This document shows, piece after piece, positions 11,991 through 23,311 of a stretch of DNA of 64,000 nucleotides. The first letter of the stretch is position 1. Each line of letters starts with the position of its first letter. The DNA lies in assembly GCA_015179045.1 (NCBI GenBank), contig WHUZ01000014.1, forward strand, positions 434,001-498,000, written 5' to 3'. A program made the position numbers and the translations under genes. Under the pieces are notes generated by a model. The model saw nothing but the letters and a program-made list of their open reading frames with translations. It was not told the DNA's origin and made no database searches. Source of the DNA: Kalaharituber pfeilii. Lineage: Eukaryota; Ascomycota; Pezizomycetes; Pezizales; Pezizaceae.

Positions 11991-13898
11991 TTAACATTCC
12001 ATTGACCTTTGCACAGCTCTAAACGAAATGTCAGTGTTCAATGACTTACCGGAGCTCCAACTCTTGGAAACTTACCTCCTAAGCTTTTTATTATACTCTC
12101 TTTTATCCTCTTTTGAGCCCCAGTAAAGTTTGGAGGCTTCTAAGTTCACCTGCATTCGAGGGTCATAAGGCGGATTCTCTTCTTCCAGAGTCTGGATAAT
12201 GGCTTCAATATGAGATTTGGCCTCTTCGGACTTTTTTGGAAAATAACAAGGTATTCCATCCTCTACAGAAATGTCAATTTAGTACAGGCAGAGTGCAAAA
12301 GTAGGGGTTAAATACTTGTTATCCTGTGATGGTATATAGGAGTTAGGAACTTCGCCCTGGGTTGTTCATCTGGAAAACGTGGGCTAAAGTTAATCTGTAT
12401 ATTGAAAAGGCCACCGTCAAGATTCGTCATAGGCCTTCCAAAGTATGTCTATCGTCCATTAGTGCCAAGGTCTCTTTTATGCTTCTGCTTACTCACTAAT
12501 TTCCAAACAAAGGGGTTTCCATCAACTAGCTCAAGGTCTACTGTGACAGAGTCATTTTTCTTATAGTGCTCAACCGTTTGCTCGAATTGGCGTTGCAAGT
12601 TTACTGCAACTCCAACGTCCTTCGAAGCAGCGATCTTGCCCTCCTGTGCCCATTGTTCTGGTTCCTCGTCCAGTACTGCTCGGATATTCCCGAGCCGCTT
12701 TTCGAGAACTGAATAGAGGAATTTTCCCTCCATCGTGTTTCCCACATGTTCAAACGGCATCTTGACGAATTGTTCCCCTTCTGCAACATATTGCTGTTCG
12801 GTGGCAATTGTTGCAAGGTATGAGTCGTAATACCATAAAAACCTTCGCTTAATCAGGTCCACAAAAGGCTCAAACGAGGCATCATCCGGGACGACGACTT
12901 CACCATCCGTTTCAGCATCTGGTGCAGGTCTTGTTCCATCTGGACTTAAACCTAGATAATCCTCAAGGCGCTGGATAACAGAAATGCGTATGTTTTCATG
13001 GCGAATCTAGGGATAGATTAGCACGACATCACTTTCTGTAAATTAGTTATTTTCGGGTATCTACTTTACAAGCGTACGCCTTCATATTCGATTTATCAGC
13101 GTCTGTCGTTGCATTCTCGAACCCAGGCTCATTCTCATATGGATTGGATGATAACAGGCTTTGGATAGAAATCAATATTGACTCCATTCCTTGCGCTGAT
13201 GACCACTCCTCCCCGCGTTCACCTCTCCATGTACTAAGTGATTGAAATGAATTAGACCCGGGGATTGTAGTAAGCTTATGAGCAACAGCACTGGTACGTA
13301 CCCGAGAATTGATCTAACAAGACATTAGCTCAAAAGCTGTGAATGACGCTAGATATGCCAACTTACAGGCAAACTTTCCCTCCAGCATAGATATTTGGGT
13401 TAAACCGTGTACGTCCAGCATTGGTAGTCAGACCGGTCACTGTTGGAGCTTTCCCGGGATAATCTAGTGATAAATTTAAGCAAAGGCGCACCGTTTACGA
13501 AAGGCATTAAATGGCTACCTCGGCCAAAACGCATGGAAAACTGCCAGGTTCTGTTAGACGATGCACGAGACTCAAGCACGAGGATGTCCACCTACTTCAT
13601 AGAATCCAAACTGGTAGGGCGTATCTGGAGGTCCCAAAATCAGTGCTCTAACATTTCGTACATCGACATCTTTGCATGCAACGGCGATAGCTGAAAAGGC
13701 TCCAGTTAGTATCAGAATGCTTCCATATATTCGCGGCTGAATGCGGAGCATGGAGGGGTGAGCAGTACATAAATCATTGGACTTCTGGAGTTCACTGAGT
13801 TCCTTCAGCACAGTTAGCAGAAGTCAAGAAGGCTCGGTATATTCCGCCTAGGAAGCAAAGGCTCGAACCCTTGTGAGCCGTATTACAGAGTGGTTCAT
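11991..13898 (-). CDS. UBE2Z-like ubiquitin-conjugating enzyme with two UBC domains
   Basis: E2 enzyme of the UBE2Z/USE1 type, which passes ubiquitin or a ubiquitin-like protein from an E1. The gene is cut by about nine introns. Start: ATG at 13898 opens a 30-bp exon (13869-13898) encoding MNHSVIRLTR, spliced to ELSELQKSNDL and then SIAVACKD; this joins into the family's opening helix. Domain 1 continues with LILGPPDTPYQFGFYE, MRFGRDYPGKAPTV, and FNPNIYAGGKVCLSILGTW, where the Cys of KVCLSILGTW is the expected catalytic residue. A long helical linker (about 12500-12990) leads to a second UBC-like fold: NPFVWKLTYFGRP, FSPRFPDEQP and HHRITKDGIPCYFP, with Cys at the equivalent place but HHR in place of HPN. 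Stop at 11991. Tandem-E2 forms of this family occur in other ascomycetes as far as I recall. Confidence 0.85.
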
Positions 13899-14174
13899 GG
13901 GTGTCGGTGTTCAATAGCTGTTCGTGAGATTCACTACTTTGAACCGTCCGTATGGTGATGTAAGTTTGTGAAAGATGCCTTCTCTCTCCACTGTTAAGGA
14001 TGCTGGGCCCTGAATATAAAGCAGCTGTTAAGACTGAATCTGCTGGTAGGGGTTTGAGGTAGCACAGTGTACTGCTTACCAAGAGAAGATGGAAGGGGCA
14101 GTTCAAGTTGAGGGGAGACACATAAGTGAAGCTCATGGAAGAAAAGTGCGTGTGCGTGTCGAGGGGGGGGGGGT

Positions 14175-14227
<53 letters not shown>

Positions 14228-16577
14228 CCTCTGTCTGTCTGCTCTTGTAGAGATGAGTATTTAAAGTTCTGAATGTGATGGAGCGGTTCCTAGTTGCTTT
14301 CTCTCAGTGATTACTTTCAGAGTTAGTAGTTAGTAGTGCGCAGTGCACTGAAGAGACCAAACAGGAACCTGGTAGGCAAACTGAGGCTCCGTGTAGATGA
14401 TGGCACGGGACATGTCGAGATTCGTAGGAATACAAAGCTTTGTGCCACAATTGCTTTGCAATTTGGTATAAGCGCTGGATGCCCTTGGGACATAAAACGT
14501 CGATCGGACAACTTGTATAAGCAATAACTCCCACGCTCCATACGATTTCTCAGTACTATAATAGTACTCCGTACTTACTTGTGGCTTACTTTATTCACTT
14601 ATTCATGGACATTCTTTCCAACTTGACCGTGTAGAGAGCACGATGACATAAGTGTACAGAAATAGTGATCGGACAAACATGTCGGTGGTGCTACATAGTT
14701 CTTATCATATGTCCATGATCTATTCCCATCCATTCTGCCTGCAAAATTCTTCATCCCAGATGCGCGCTCGCCGAGCCGTCGGCGCCGGAACCTTAGAGTG
14801 CTAGGGCCATCATCAGTCCCAAGCAAGCTAAGTCGACACACTGAATCTCAGTGGTCCAGTTGCATAACCCACGATGGGGGATCTCTAACGTGGGCCGCAG
14901 CCAAGGGCAGGCTGTAGAGTCCCTTGGCAGAAGCTGCTGTCTCTGACCTTCCACCCTCCGTGAAGCGTGTATGATATTCGATATTAGCTTCTCCTTGGCC
15001 ACTTTTCGGTAGCAGTGGTGACCACACCAGAGTTCTCTTGCCTCTAGCTCATCAGATGTGTGGAGACGCTGTACTCAGTACTCGAGTACATCTAGCAGTC
15101 GGTTCGGAGTACACGGCTGGCGAGTCGGGCGTGTATCAGACAGCATATTTCAACTGCTGTGCACTGGCCACTGGCCACTCTGGGAATACTAGTACCAATG
15201 CCCGCCGCCCTCGCCTCCTTGCCCCTCAGGTACGGTATCATACCTGCTGTCGAGAGCACCTGCCTCTCGTGCTTTCGGCGACCGCCCTGCGGCTGTGCTG
15301 CTGCTGCTGCTGCTGCCGATGCCTTCTGGTGCTGGCTGGCTGCTTGCTCGTACTCTGCACTCAGGACTCTACACACTAGAAGGCACCAGCTTATGTGGAG
15401 CAGATGTGGTGCGGTATGAAGGGTCAGTTCCCCCCCCCCTCCTCCCCCCGCACAAGCTCTGCTTACTCCTTTGTAGATCTCCTTGCTGCTCGTGTTGCTG
15501 GGCCCCCGTGATCACTCCAGCAGCCCCTGTTGCACTGGGCTGGCCAAGTATGGCCATACCCCAGGAGGAGCGAGCATCAGCAGAAAAAGTAAAATAAAAT
15601 ATGAAGGGGGAAAAAAATAATTATAATTATAATTCAAGTTATCACAGTTGGAAGCTGGCGAATTATGGCCAGTGAACCATCAAGACTGCTGCACTTCTCT
15701 TCATCGGTATCACGCTCGAGAACTTGAGCCCCAGGCCTGCGCCAGCCCCCGCCACCCCCCAGAGCCCTGCACTCTGCACCCTCTCGGCGCGTCGCTGTAC
15801 TCTTCTTAGCTGGCGACTCGAGATACTCAGGAGGAGCTTCTCTCAAGAGCTTCGGTAGGTACAGTATTGTATGCCCTAAGCCATTTCACTCAATCTACAC
15901 CAAGACGTACTCGTGTACCTGGTTGAAAGTACTTTGTAACACCTCCACAATCCAGCATCACATCACCCACAACCCAGGAAACCCCCCTCCCCTTCCCCAA
16001 TTTCTTTATTGCATCCCGGCCGTCCCTCCCCGAAAAGCTTGCATTTTGACGACAGCCTACATACAGCATCCTCCCCGTCGTTCCTGTCGCCTCGTTGCCC
16101 TGCCCCCCCCCCCCCCCCCCCCCCATCTGCTCTCGTTCAATCCCCTCCCACCCCACTACCACCGTCCGCCTTTACTTCCAGCCCGCCGACACCCCCCGCC
16201 CCCCGACAAATCTGGGCTTCATTGAAATTCCTCCTCCTCCCCCCCCCACCCCCCGCCCCGCCCCATATCGGCTGCTCCATTCCCTATTCCTATTTAGTCA
16301 CCAACTTCACGAACCTGACCTTGCCCAGACAGCAAAGTACTCTCAATCTCGACATCCAGCGTTGCTCTCCCGCATATATTCCCGGCTGTCCTGAGGATCC
16401 TGCCCTTCATTCAATTTCGTCAACCTTTTGCCAATTGATTTTACTCAGCATTACATTCACATTTCGGCCCCTCAATTCACCGCTGGATTGACGGGCTTTG
16501 TACAAGACAGGTCTTGAGAAGAAAGAGGTACATCGCGCGTGCTTTCTTCTGAGCACTTCTGGGTTTGTTGCAGTCAC
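13899..16577. other. Large gene-free promoter region with extreme G and C homopolymers
   Basis: Lies between the divergent UBE2Z-like and LRG1 genes. A G-run interrupted once by T fills 14163-14224, ending in about 50 uninterrupted G. A CTG/GCT microsatellite lies at 15296-15318. Pyrimidine-rich, C-rich DNA fills 15950-16260, including an uninterrupted C-run of about 25 at 16097-16122. This C/T-rich block just upstream of LRG1 is probably its promoter or 5' leader. Some frames are open for 100 codons but read as low-complexity translation, so no gene is called. Confidence 0.55.
14163..14224. repeat. Very long G homopolymer
   Basis: Eleven G, one T, then about 50 G on the + strand (C on the other). 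Lies about 270 bp upstream of the UBE2Z-like start codon. Length may be unreliable because homopolymers of this size are hard to sequence. Confidence 0.85.
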
Positions 16578-19500
16578 ATGTCTCCTCCATCTGACGGAAG
16601 GACGGAGAATGAGCATCGCCAGCCTCTCCCTATCTCGACCAGTATAGCTCCATCTACTTCCAATCAGCAAGCAAATCGTCAGAAGGGAGAGCGGTCACCT
16701 GTGCGTCCAGGGGACCCAAACGGAGACAATTCCACAGCACAGCAATCACAACAATCACAGCAACCACAGCAACCACAGCAATCACAGCCGGCTCCTAAGC
16801 AGTCAAGCCGAATCTGCAAGAAATGCGGTCAATCTTTTGTAGGGAAATACGTGCGAGCCCTGGGGGGAGCATTTCATCTCGATTGCTTTAAATGCAGGGT
16901 TGGTGGGCCATCTCTGGGCCGCTTATATTCAGGCAGAACTGATGTTATTCTCCTAGGACTGTGGAATAACGGTAGCGGAAAAGTTCTTTCCTGTGGACGA
17001 CGAACGCGGCGACGGACAATACCCCCTATGTGAAACTGATTACTTCCGCCGCTTAGATTTGATATGTTATTCTTGTGGAGGGGCGCTGCGTGGATCATAC
17101 ATAACTGCCCTTGAACGCAAATACCATATCGAGCATTTTACATGTTGTATTTGTCCAACAGTATTTGGACCACAGGATTCATATTATGAGCATGATGGGA
17201 AAGTTTACTGCCATTACCATTATTCGACACAATTTGCTGCAAAGTGCAGCGGCTGCCAAACTGCGATTTTGAAGCAATTTGTGGAGATTTTTCGAAATGG
17301 ACAAAACCAGCACTGGCATCCAGAGTGTTACATGATTCACAAGGTAATTTTTGGCATAATCCTGCAATTCCTAAGTTTTGTTGACAATATCGTAGTTCTG
17401 GAATGTACGACTTTCGGCAGGAGATCCAGAACCTGTCCAGTCTCCAGTCCTGGGAGATCCATCCCAGCAAAGGCGGTCACTGGTCCGAGAGATTGAAGAG
17501 AAAATGGAAGAGAAGGTGTATCATATCTGGAGTGTATTATCAGCATTCGAGGAGTCTTCAGCCGCATGCATTAGTGATATGCTCCTTCATGTGTCTAATG
17601 GTGCATATGTCGACGGAGTGGTTGTATCCGAGAAATTCATTTGGCATGTTGAAATCTTATTTGGTTCTGTTGATAATCTTGATGCACAGTTCTTTAAGGC
17701 TGGTGCGAAAGGTAAGTTGCTACAGCTAAGATCTGCTCAAATTGGTGATTTACTGATGGGTTTCACACATTTAAGGCCTATCCTATGCTAGGGAGGCGAA
17801 GTTACTATGCAAAAAGATCGTCGCCTTCTTCACGTTACTTTCCAAGAACCAAGAGACTGGTGTACGGAAATTAGGTGTTACACAAGAGTTGCTGTCGCTT
17901 GTCACAGGACTAGCGCACTACTTGAAGCTTCTCATTAGAATTAGTCTTCAAGGTGCATTAAGGCTGGTAAGTACTGCATGTTATAAATCTCGTTTCTCTC
18001 TAACAGTGCACAGGAGCGGGAACACCATAATACAACTGCCCTAGGGCAGTTTTTGAAGGAGCTTACAGACCTTGAATCATCTAAGGAGGCGAAGCAGACA
18101 TTAGAAATGGCCGAGGGAGCATCTACATGCCTCGCAGATGCAGCATCAGACTTATGCCCAACCTGCAACCTAACAATTGAAGATGAGTGTGCGAGGAATG
18201 GGGATCGCAGATGGCATCTAGCCTGTTTATCTTGCACTAATTGCGGTCGTGAGCTGAAACAACATGTCGGGGATGCAATGCTAATGGCAGGGGATCATCG
18301 AATACTTTGCCGTACCTGCGCATCACACGTTCAGGGACCCCGTCACGAATATGCGCATATTACCAAGCTCAAGCAGTATGTCTTTTTGTTGCGAGTGGCA
18401 CTCGCCAGACTTTTACTCATGCTTAGGCAAGGTGGAACTCTTCCCCATACCTCTGGTAAGCTATTATTCTGTGAATGTTCCAGTCCACTACTGACAGTTC
18501 TAGATGACCCGAATCTCAATAGTTATGACTCCAGCTCTGGGCACAAACCGGATAACTTGGGACCCCAGTTACTTAGGTCGGATTCTCGTTCGAAATCTTA
18601 CAGTGGTGAACAATCTGATGCATACAAAAATACCGTAAGGGATATAAAAAGACTTCGGTCAACCCGTCTAGATAGAGCACTTGGGAGTTCCGCGCGACGC
18701 GCTAGACAATCTAGAATTATTGAAGGCCCTGAAGCTGAAACTGTACGTCCAGGGTCGCCTGGAGGAGGTGGATCGTCACCAGGCCCGCCCCCTGGTCGGC
18801 GGGAGAGTACATTCAAGATAATTGAGGACAAGGATTCGAATGGGGAGCACGTGAGAGGGCTCTCATTTGGAGATGAAAAGGCATTGACGCTGGAGGATAT
18901 ACCACGAATTGTGGCAGCTGAACAAGCACGAGAACAACGACCGAATGCGTTCAAACATCAAAGAGTAGGAACCTCAGGGCCCAGTAATGCCCTTATTCCA
19001 AATCAGCCACGTCTGATGAACGGTCATCAGCGGGATTTAGCACATGAGAAAGACAAAAGCATACCTCTAAGCCCGCAGCCAGCCCCCGCAAGGGCAAAAC
19101 GTTACTTTTCTGAGCTTTCGGCCATTGATTACTTCATTGTGCGGCATATAGCGGTTTTATCCATGGAACCGTTAGTAGAGAAATATTTTAACCTGGAGGA
19201 ATTACTAGGTCTTATAGAAACAAGAAAGGTCAACTTCTGGGGAAGATTTGGGAAAGCCTTTTCCGGCAAAAATAACCCAGGAAGCGAGCCGCCAAAGAAA
19301 GGGGGCAAGAAAAAAGGTATCCATTCCATCGTTGAATCCGTCATTAGAATTGCTTAATAATGCTCCAAAGGTGTTTTCGGTATTCCATTAGATGTGCTGG
19401 CAGAACGTGATGGCGCGGACTCATCGCTTGGTGTTGGTCCTGGTACCCTTCGGATCCCTGGGATTATAGATGAAGCGGTTGTTGCCATGCGACAAATGGG

Positions 19501-20674
19501 TATTTCGCCTCAGATACACTACTGACGTACTGTCACTAATTTTGTACCGCTCAGATATGTCTGTGGAAGGTGTTTTCCGCAAAAATGGCAATATTCGAAG
19601 ACTTAAAGATCTGGCCGAAAAAATTGACGCCGGGGTGGAAAATATCGAAATGGTATCTGAAGGCCCTGTCCAGATTGCGGCATTGCTGAAGAAGTTTTTG
19701 AGAGAGCTACCCGATCCACTACTCACATTCAAGCTGCATCGACTATTTATAACATCATCAAGTAAGTTTAAAATTCAGTACATAATAACCCCAATACTGA
19801 CAGAATCTAGGAATTGAGGATGAAGAAAAACGTCGACGTGTATTACATCTCACCTGTTGTCTATTACCGAAAAGCCACCGTGATTCAATGGAAATACTAT
19901 TTTCATTTCTGAACTGGGTTGCGTCGTTTTCCCATGTTGATGAAGAGTCCGGTAGCAAGATGGATATCCACAATTTAGCAACCGTAATAACACCAAACAT
20001 CTTGTATCCGAAATCTAAGGATGGCAAAGACGGATCGGAAGATACTTATTTCCTTGCTATTGAAGCTATTAATACCCTCATTGAGTACAATGAGCAAATG
20101 TGTGAGGTACATTTAAGCCTACCTTCTGTCAAAGTTCTTGGTTCTTATCGAAATATAGGTTCCCGAAGATATCTTGTCCGTCCTAAACGACTCCAATCTC
20201 TTTGCCAACAGCGCAGACCTTACTACCAAGGATATCTTAAAACGGTATGGTGAAATTGTAAACCGTCCAGCGGCTTCACGCCTTGCTGCTACTGCCTCCA
20301 ACGCCAATAATAGCAACTACGAATCCCCTCCTAAGTCCAGGGATGGAAGGGGAGGGGCGCCAGTGTACCACCGTGTCGATGCAGACGGGGATCCATCCAA
20401 CAGTGCCTGGCAGCGGGACGCTCCAGTGAAGCATATTCAGACTCCTCCACAACCATCCTCTGCCAATACAACAGAGAACGGAACTCGTGAACATCACAGG
20501 ACGCATACTCGTGGTAACTCAGAATCGAGCCAACATAGTGACCATGGAAATGGTAATACAAATGGAAACCCCCAACCCAATCATGATCAGGCTCAAAGTA
20601 ACCGAAATTCCCATTGGGGACGACAGACAGGAAATAATCACCAAAATAGTTCTCTAGGCGTTTCTCTAATATGA
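16578..20674 (+). CDS. LRG1: LIM-domain Rho GTPase-activating protein (Lrg1 type)
   Basis: GAP for Rho1-type GTPases that act in cell-wall integrity, hyphal tip growth and septation. About 1,200 residues in ten exons: approximately 16578-16898, 16957-17343, 17396-17711, 17776-17965, 18014-18455, 18504-19316, 19371-19499, 19555-19761, 19811-20106 and 20159-20674. After a Ser/Gln-rich head (QQSQQSQQPQQPQQS) come LIM domains: CKKCGQSFVGKYVRALGG with FHLDCFKC, then CYSCGGALRGSYITALERKY, then CSGCQTAI with HWHPECY. A further LIM-like unit (CPTCNLTIEDEC, HLACLSCTNC) follows in exon 5. The RhoGAP domain begins at FGIPLDVL and contains GVFRKNGNIRRLKDL, whose first Arg is the catalytic finger, then LKKFLRELPDPLL and DIHNLATVITPNIL. 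The tail is disordered and His/Asn-rich. This domain order is diagnostic of Lrg1. Confidence 0.93.
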
Positions 20675-21687
20675 TTTGATATAGATAGTTGACGCGTCTT
20701 CGCAATGTTACAAAGCTTTGAAGTTCGAGATTCCCTATTCCCACGCCTTTACCTCTGTCTATCGAGATTCTACTAATTTGAACTACTATTACCCGCTGGA
20801 TGCGCGAGCTGTACCTATTAATTATTCATTCTACACAGCTGAATCGTTTTCAATGGTATTTCTCCTTTTCTTATTTGTTTGAAGTTCCGAATTCGATTCT
20901 TTTCTCCCGTTTGGCATTTGGATCTGGAGTATGGGATGCAACTTTGGACATGGTGAACCTGGTGATTCTGTCGGTGTCTTTGTACAGTTTTCTTCTCAGT
21001 TTTATATCTTAATCTCGAATTCTTTTTCCGCTCGTTTGGCTCTCTCTTCCTCTCTTCTTTCCTTTTTCCCTCCCACTAGTTCTTATGTTAACCTTTTGTT
21101 ACATTCTTAACTTTTCTCACTCTTGCTTCTTTACACTTGTTATCTTTTAATGTCGAGTCCACCCGCCGTGAGATTTTTGTTTTCTTTTGTTAAAGTTTAG
21201 CCCTATTTATATGGGATAAGGTGTCTCTTCGTTTCATCCAGTAATTTCTCCCCTTTTTACTTTTTCTACTTTGATTTCTTTTTTATATTACCAAACACGT
21301 TTACTTATGCCATGGCCCTGACAGTGGGGGTGGGGGTAAGAAAAGAAACCTTGTTTTTTTTGTTCTTTTGTTTTTTTTCTCTTTCTTCCAAAGAAGTAAT
21401 ATTCATGCACAATACAGAAAGACAAGCAGAAAGAACAGATAAACCAAAATGGGAAAGAGATATCCTTGCCGGAAAATCAAGAACGCCGTGTTTTACATGT
21501 GTAGGAAGAAGTGTATGAGGAGAATAATTACCTCATGGTAGAAGTAGAAGCAGAAGAAATGCAACAGGCCTGAGGTAGTAGAGGAATAAATAGATACATA
21601 AGGAGGGAAAGAAAGGAAACATCATAATGCTAGAATAACGCCTACACGAAATTCAAAGGGATGCAGGATATATAAAAGACGTTCATG
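20675..21687. other. Convergent intergenic region, T-rich
   Basis: Lies between the 3' ends of LRG1 and TAF3. It is T- and pyrimidine-rich from 21000 to 21380 and then A-rich. No gene or repeat recognised. Confidence 0.5.
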
Positions 21688-22893
21688 TCATAACGAAGGC
21701 AAAGGGTGGTCTAAGCTGCCGCCTTCGATTTTGATGGGCATATCGCCTACATGAGGGCCTAGTGCTGTGCCCTTCCACCGCTCTGGTTTGTTCTTTAAAC
21801 CTATATCACATCCGGCTATTAGCATTCCTCAATGTAGTAGAGTAGAGAGTGTCCTCATCCACCCACCTTGAAACCACGTCACCGGCTCCGCCGCAGGAAT
21901 GGCCTCCCCACTACCTCCCATACCCGCCCCGGCCCCAAACATCGCATCCACTGGCCCCGTTCCCGTTCCCGCCGCCGTACTCGGCCCTGCCTGAGCGCCG
22001 GTAGTCGTCCCCGTGCCCACCCCTCCGGCACCCCCCTCCGCCGGCGCCGTCCCCGTCGTCATCCCCGCAATCCTCCTCATCTCCGCTGCCACAGGCCCCT
22101 TGAACCACTCAATCAAGCTATCTACCCCCCTCGTATCCTCCTCGTCCTCCTCATACTCGTACTCGTACTCATCTTCCCCAAATCCGTTTCCACCATATCC
22201 GCCCCCACCAATACCACTACCACCTTCATCAGTACCACCGCCAGTTAAATCCACATCTCCCACGCCATCAAATACCGCAATTTCAATTCCTGGGTTCCCT
22301 TTCCGCCGTTTGTGCCGGGGCTTGTGGAAGACGTTGAGGGGGCGGATGAGGCCGAGGTGCTCCATTGCAGCGCGGACGTCGGAGAGAATGGGTTCGGGAC
22401 GATTGGAGCGCTCGGCGAAGTCGCGTGTGGTTTGTGCGAGGAGGGTGAGATAGCGAAGGGTGATGTCTATGTGGACGTGTGTTAGGTTAGACCACTATTC
22501 TGGGACAAAATTCTATAAACAGTAATGAAGGTTTCCGACGCCAATACGCCTTGGAAATTCCTTTCCAGCCTTCTTCATTCGTCCCAAGATTACGCAAAAG
22601 ATGGAAGAAAAGATGACGTTCATAACACAGTGGATTGTTTTCTGTCGGTGTTGATACGTACCAGTAAATGCATCCAACACAGACGGCTTCGCCGTCGTCA
22701 ATCCTGCCGCTCGCAGCGTCTGCGCAGCCGACACCCTCAGCAACGAAAAGTATAATTCTGATTCAGCCATCGGCCTGGCAACTTGGGGCGACGAGGAATC
22801 CGGGTTGTTTTGGTTTGCAGAGTGACGTGAGCCAGGCTCAGTGACGGATCTGGGCGGCGCTGCAGAATGTGCACTAGTTGCCGGTTTTGGCAT
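21688..22893 (-). CDS. TAF3: TFIID subunit 3 (TAF3), bromodomain-associated histone fold
   Basis: TFIID component that dimerises with TAF10 through a histone fold. Three exons: 22662-22893, 21867-22466 and 21688-21800, giving 314 residues. Residues about 44-120 form the BTP histone fold: ESELYFSLLRVSAAQTLRAAG, SVLDAFTDITLRYLTLLAQTT, and SDVRAAMEHLGLIRPL; the exon 1-2 junction falls inside it. A basic KPRHKRRKGN stretch, a Gly- and Asp/Glu-rich linker and a second conserved block (VDSLIEWFKGPVAAEMRRIAG) follow. The short exon 3 closes with WFQGLKNKPERWKGTALGPHVGDMP. The PHD finger of animal TAF3 is absent, as in other fungi. The first intron is long for this gene (195 bp). SPT7 and TAF8 also carry BTP folds, but the sequence following the fold favours TAF3. 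Confidence 0.88.
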
Positions 22894-23311
22894 GGCTTCG
22901 TTGGGGCCTTCTCGTTCCTGGTTGGGATTTCACGGGGGCGGGAGGTTCCTAGTCTGGTGAAGGAGGCTCCGAGGCAGGGGTTCTTGCTTGGGTTGTCCAG
23001 CCTGGTGTTTGTGAAGGCTTGGGTTTTGGAGAACTGCTACTGAGGATCTGGAGCATCACAATAGGTCTGGGAGCGAGAACACTATTTCAATGCACTACGG
23101 TACCAGCTTGGTGCGATTTTCGACACAAACATGCACTTTCTGTTTCAGCGCTAATTAAATAGCAGCAAAAGAATACTTCAATTAAACCAGAATTTAAACT
23201 GGTACTTGCTGAACATCCTGTTAAGCAGAAACACATAATACACATACGGCCTGTGAGAATCAAAACGTAGCTTCGAACGGCCAATAAACCAGTGCAGTAG
23301 TAATAAGATTA
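22894..23311. other. Intergenic between bZIP gene and TAF3
   Basis: 418 bp upstream of TAF3 and downstream of the bZIP gene, both leftward. No distinct element seen. Confidence 0.4.

Noticed and set aside
13740..13764. MLRIQ reading as the start of the tandem-E2 protein
   Set aside because: It lies inside the second intron, downstream of ELSELQKS. The order is wrong for the family, and the exon at 13869-13898 fits better.
13850..13925. Possible tRNA on the - strand, from a GGTTCGAGCC B-box-like sequence
   Set aside because: The T-stem has a mismatch and no matching acceptor stem or A box is present; the sequence is better explained as the first intron of the tandem-E2 gene.
15038..15597. 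Long Cys/Leu-rich open frames on both strands
   Set aside because: They are created by a CTG/GCT microsatellite and C-rich DNA; no domain and no splice logic.
15923..16491. Proline-rich open frames upstream of LRG1
   Set aside because: All three frames are open because the DNA is mostly C and T; this fits promoter or leader sequence rather than a protein.
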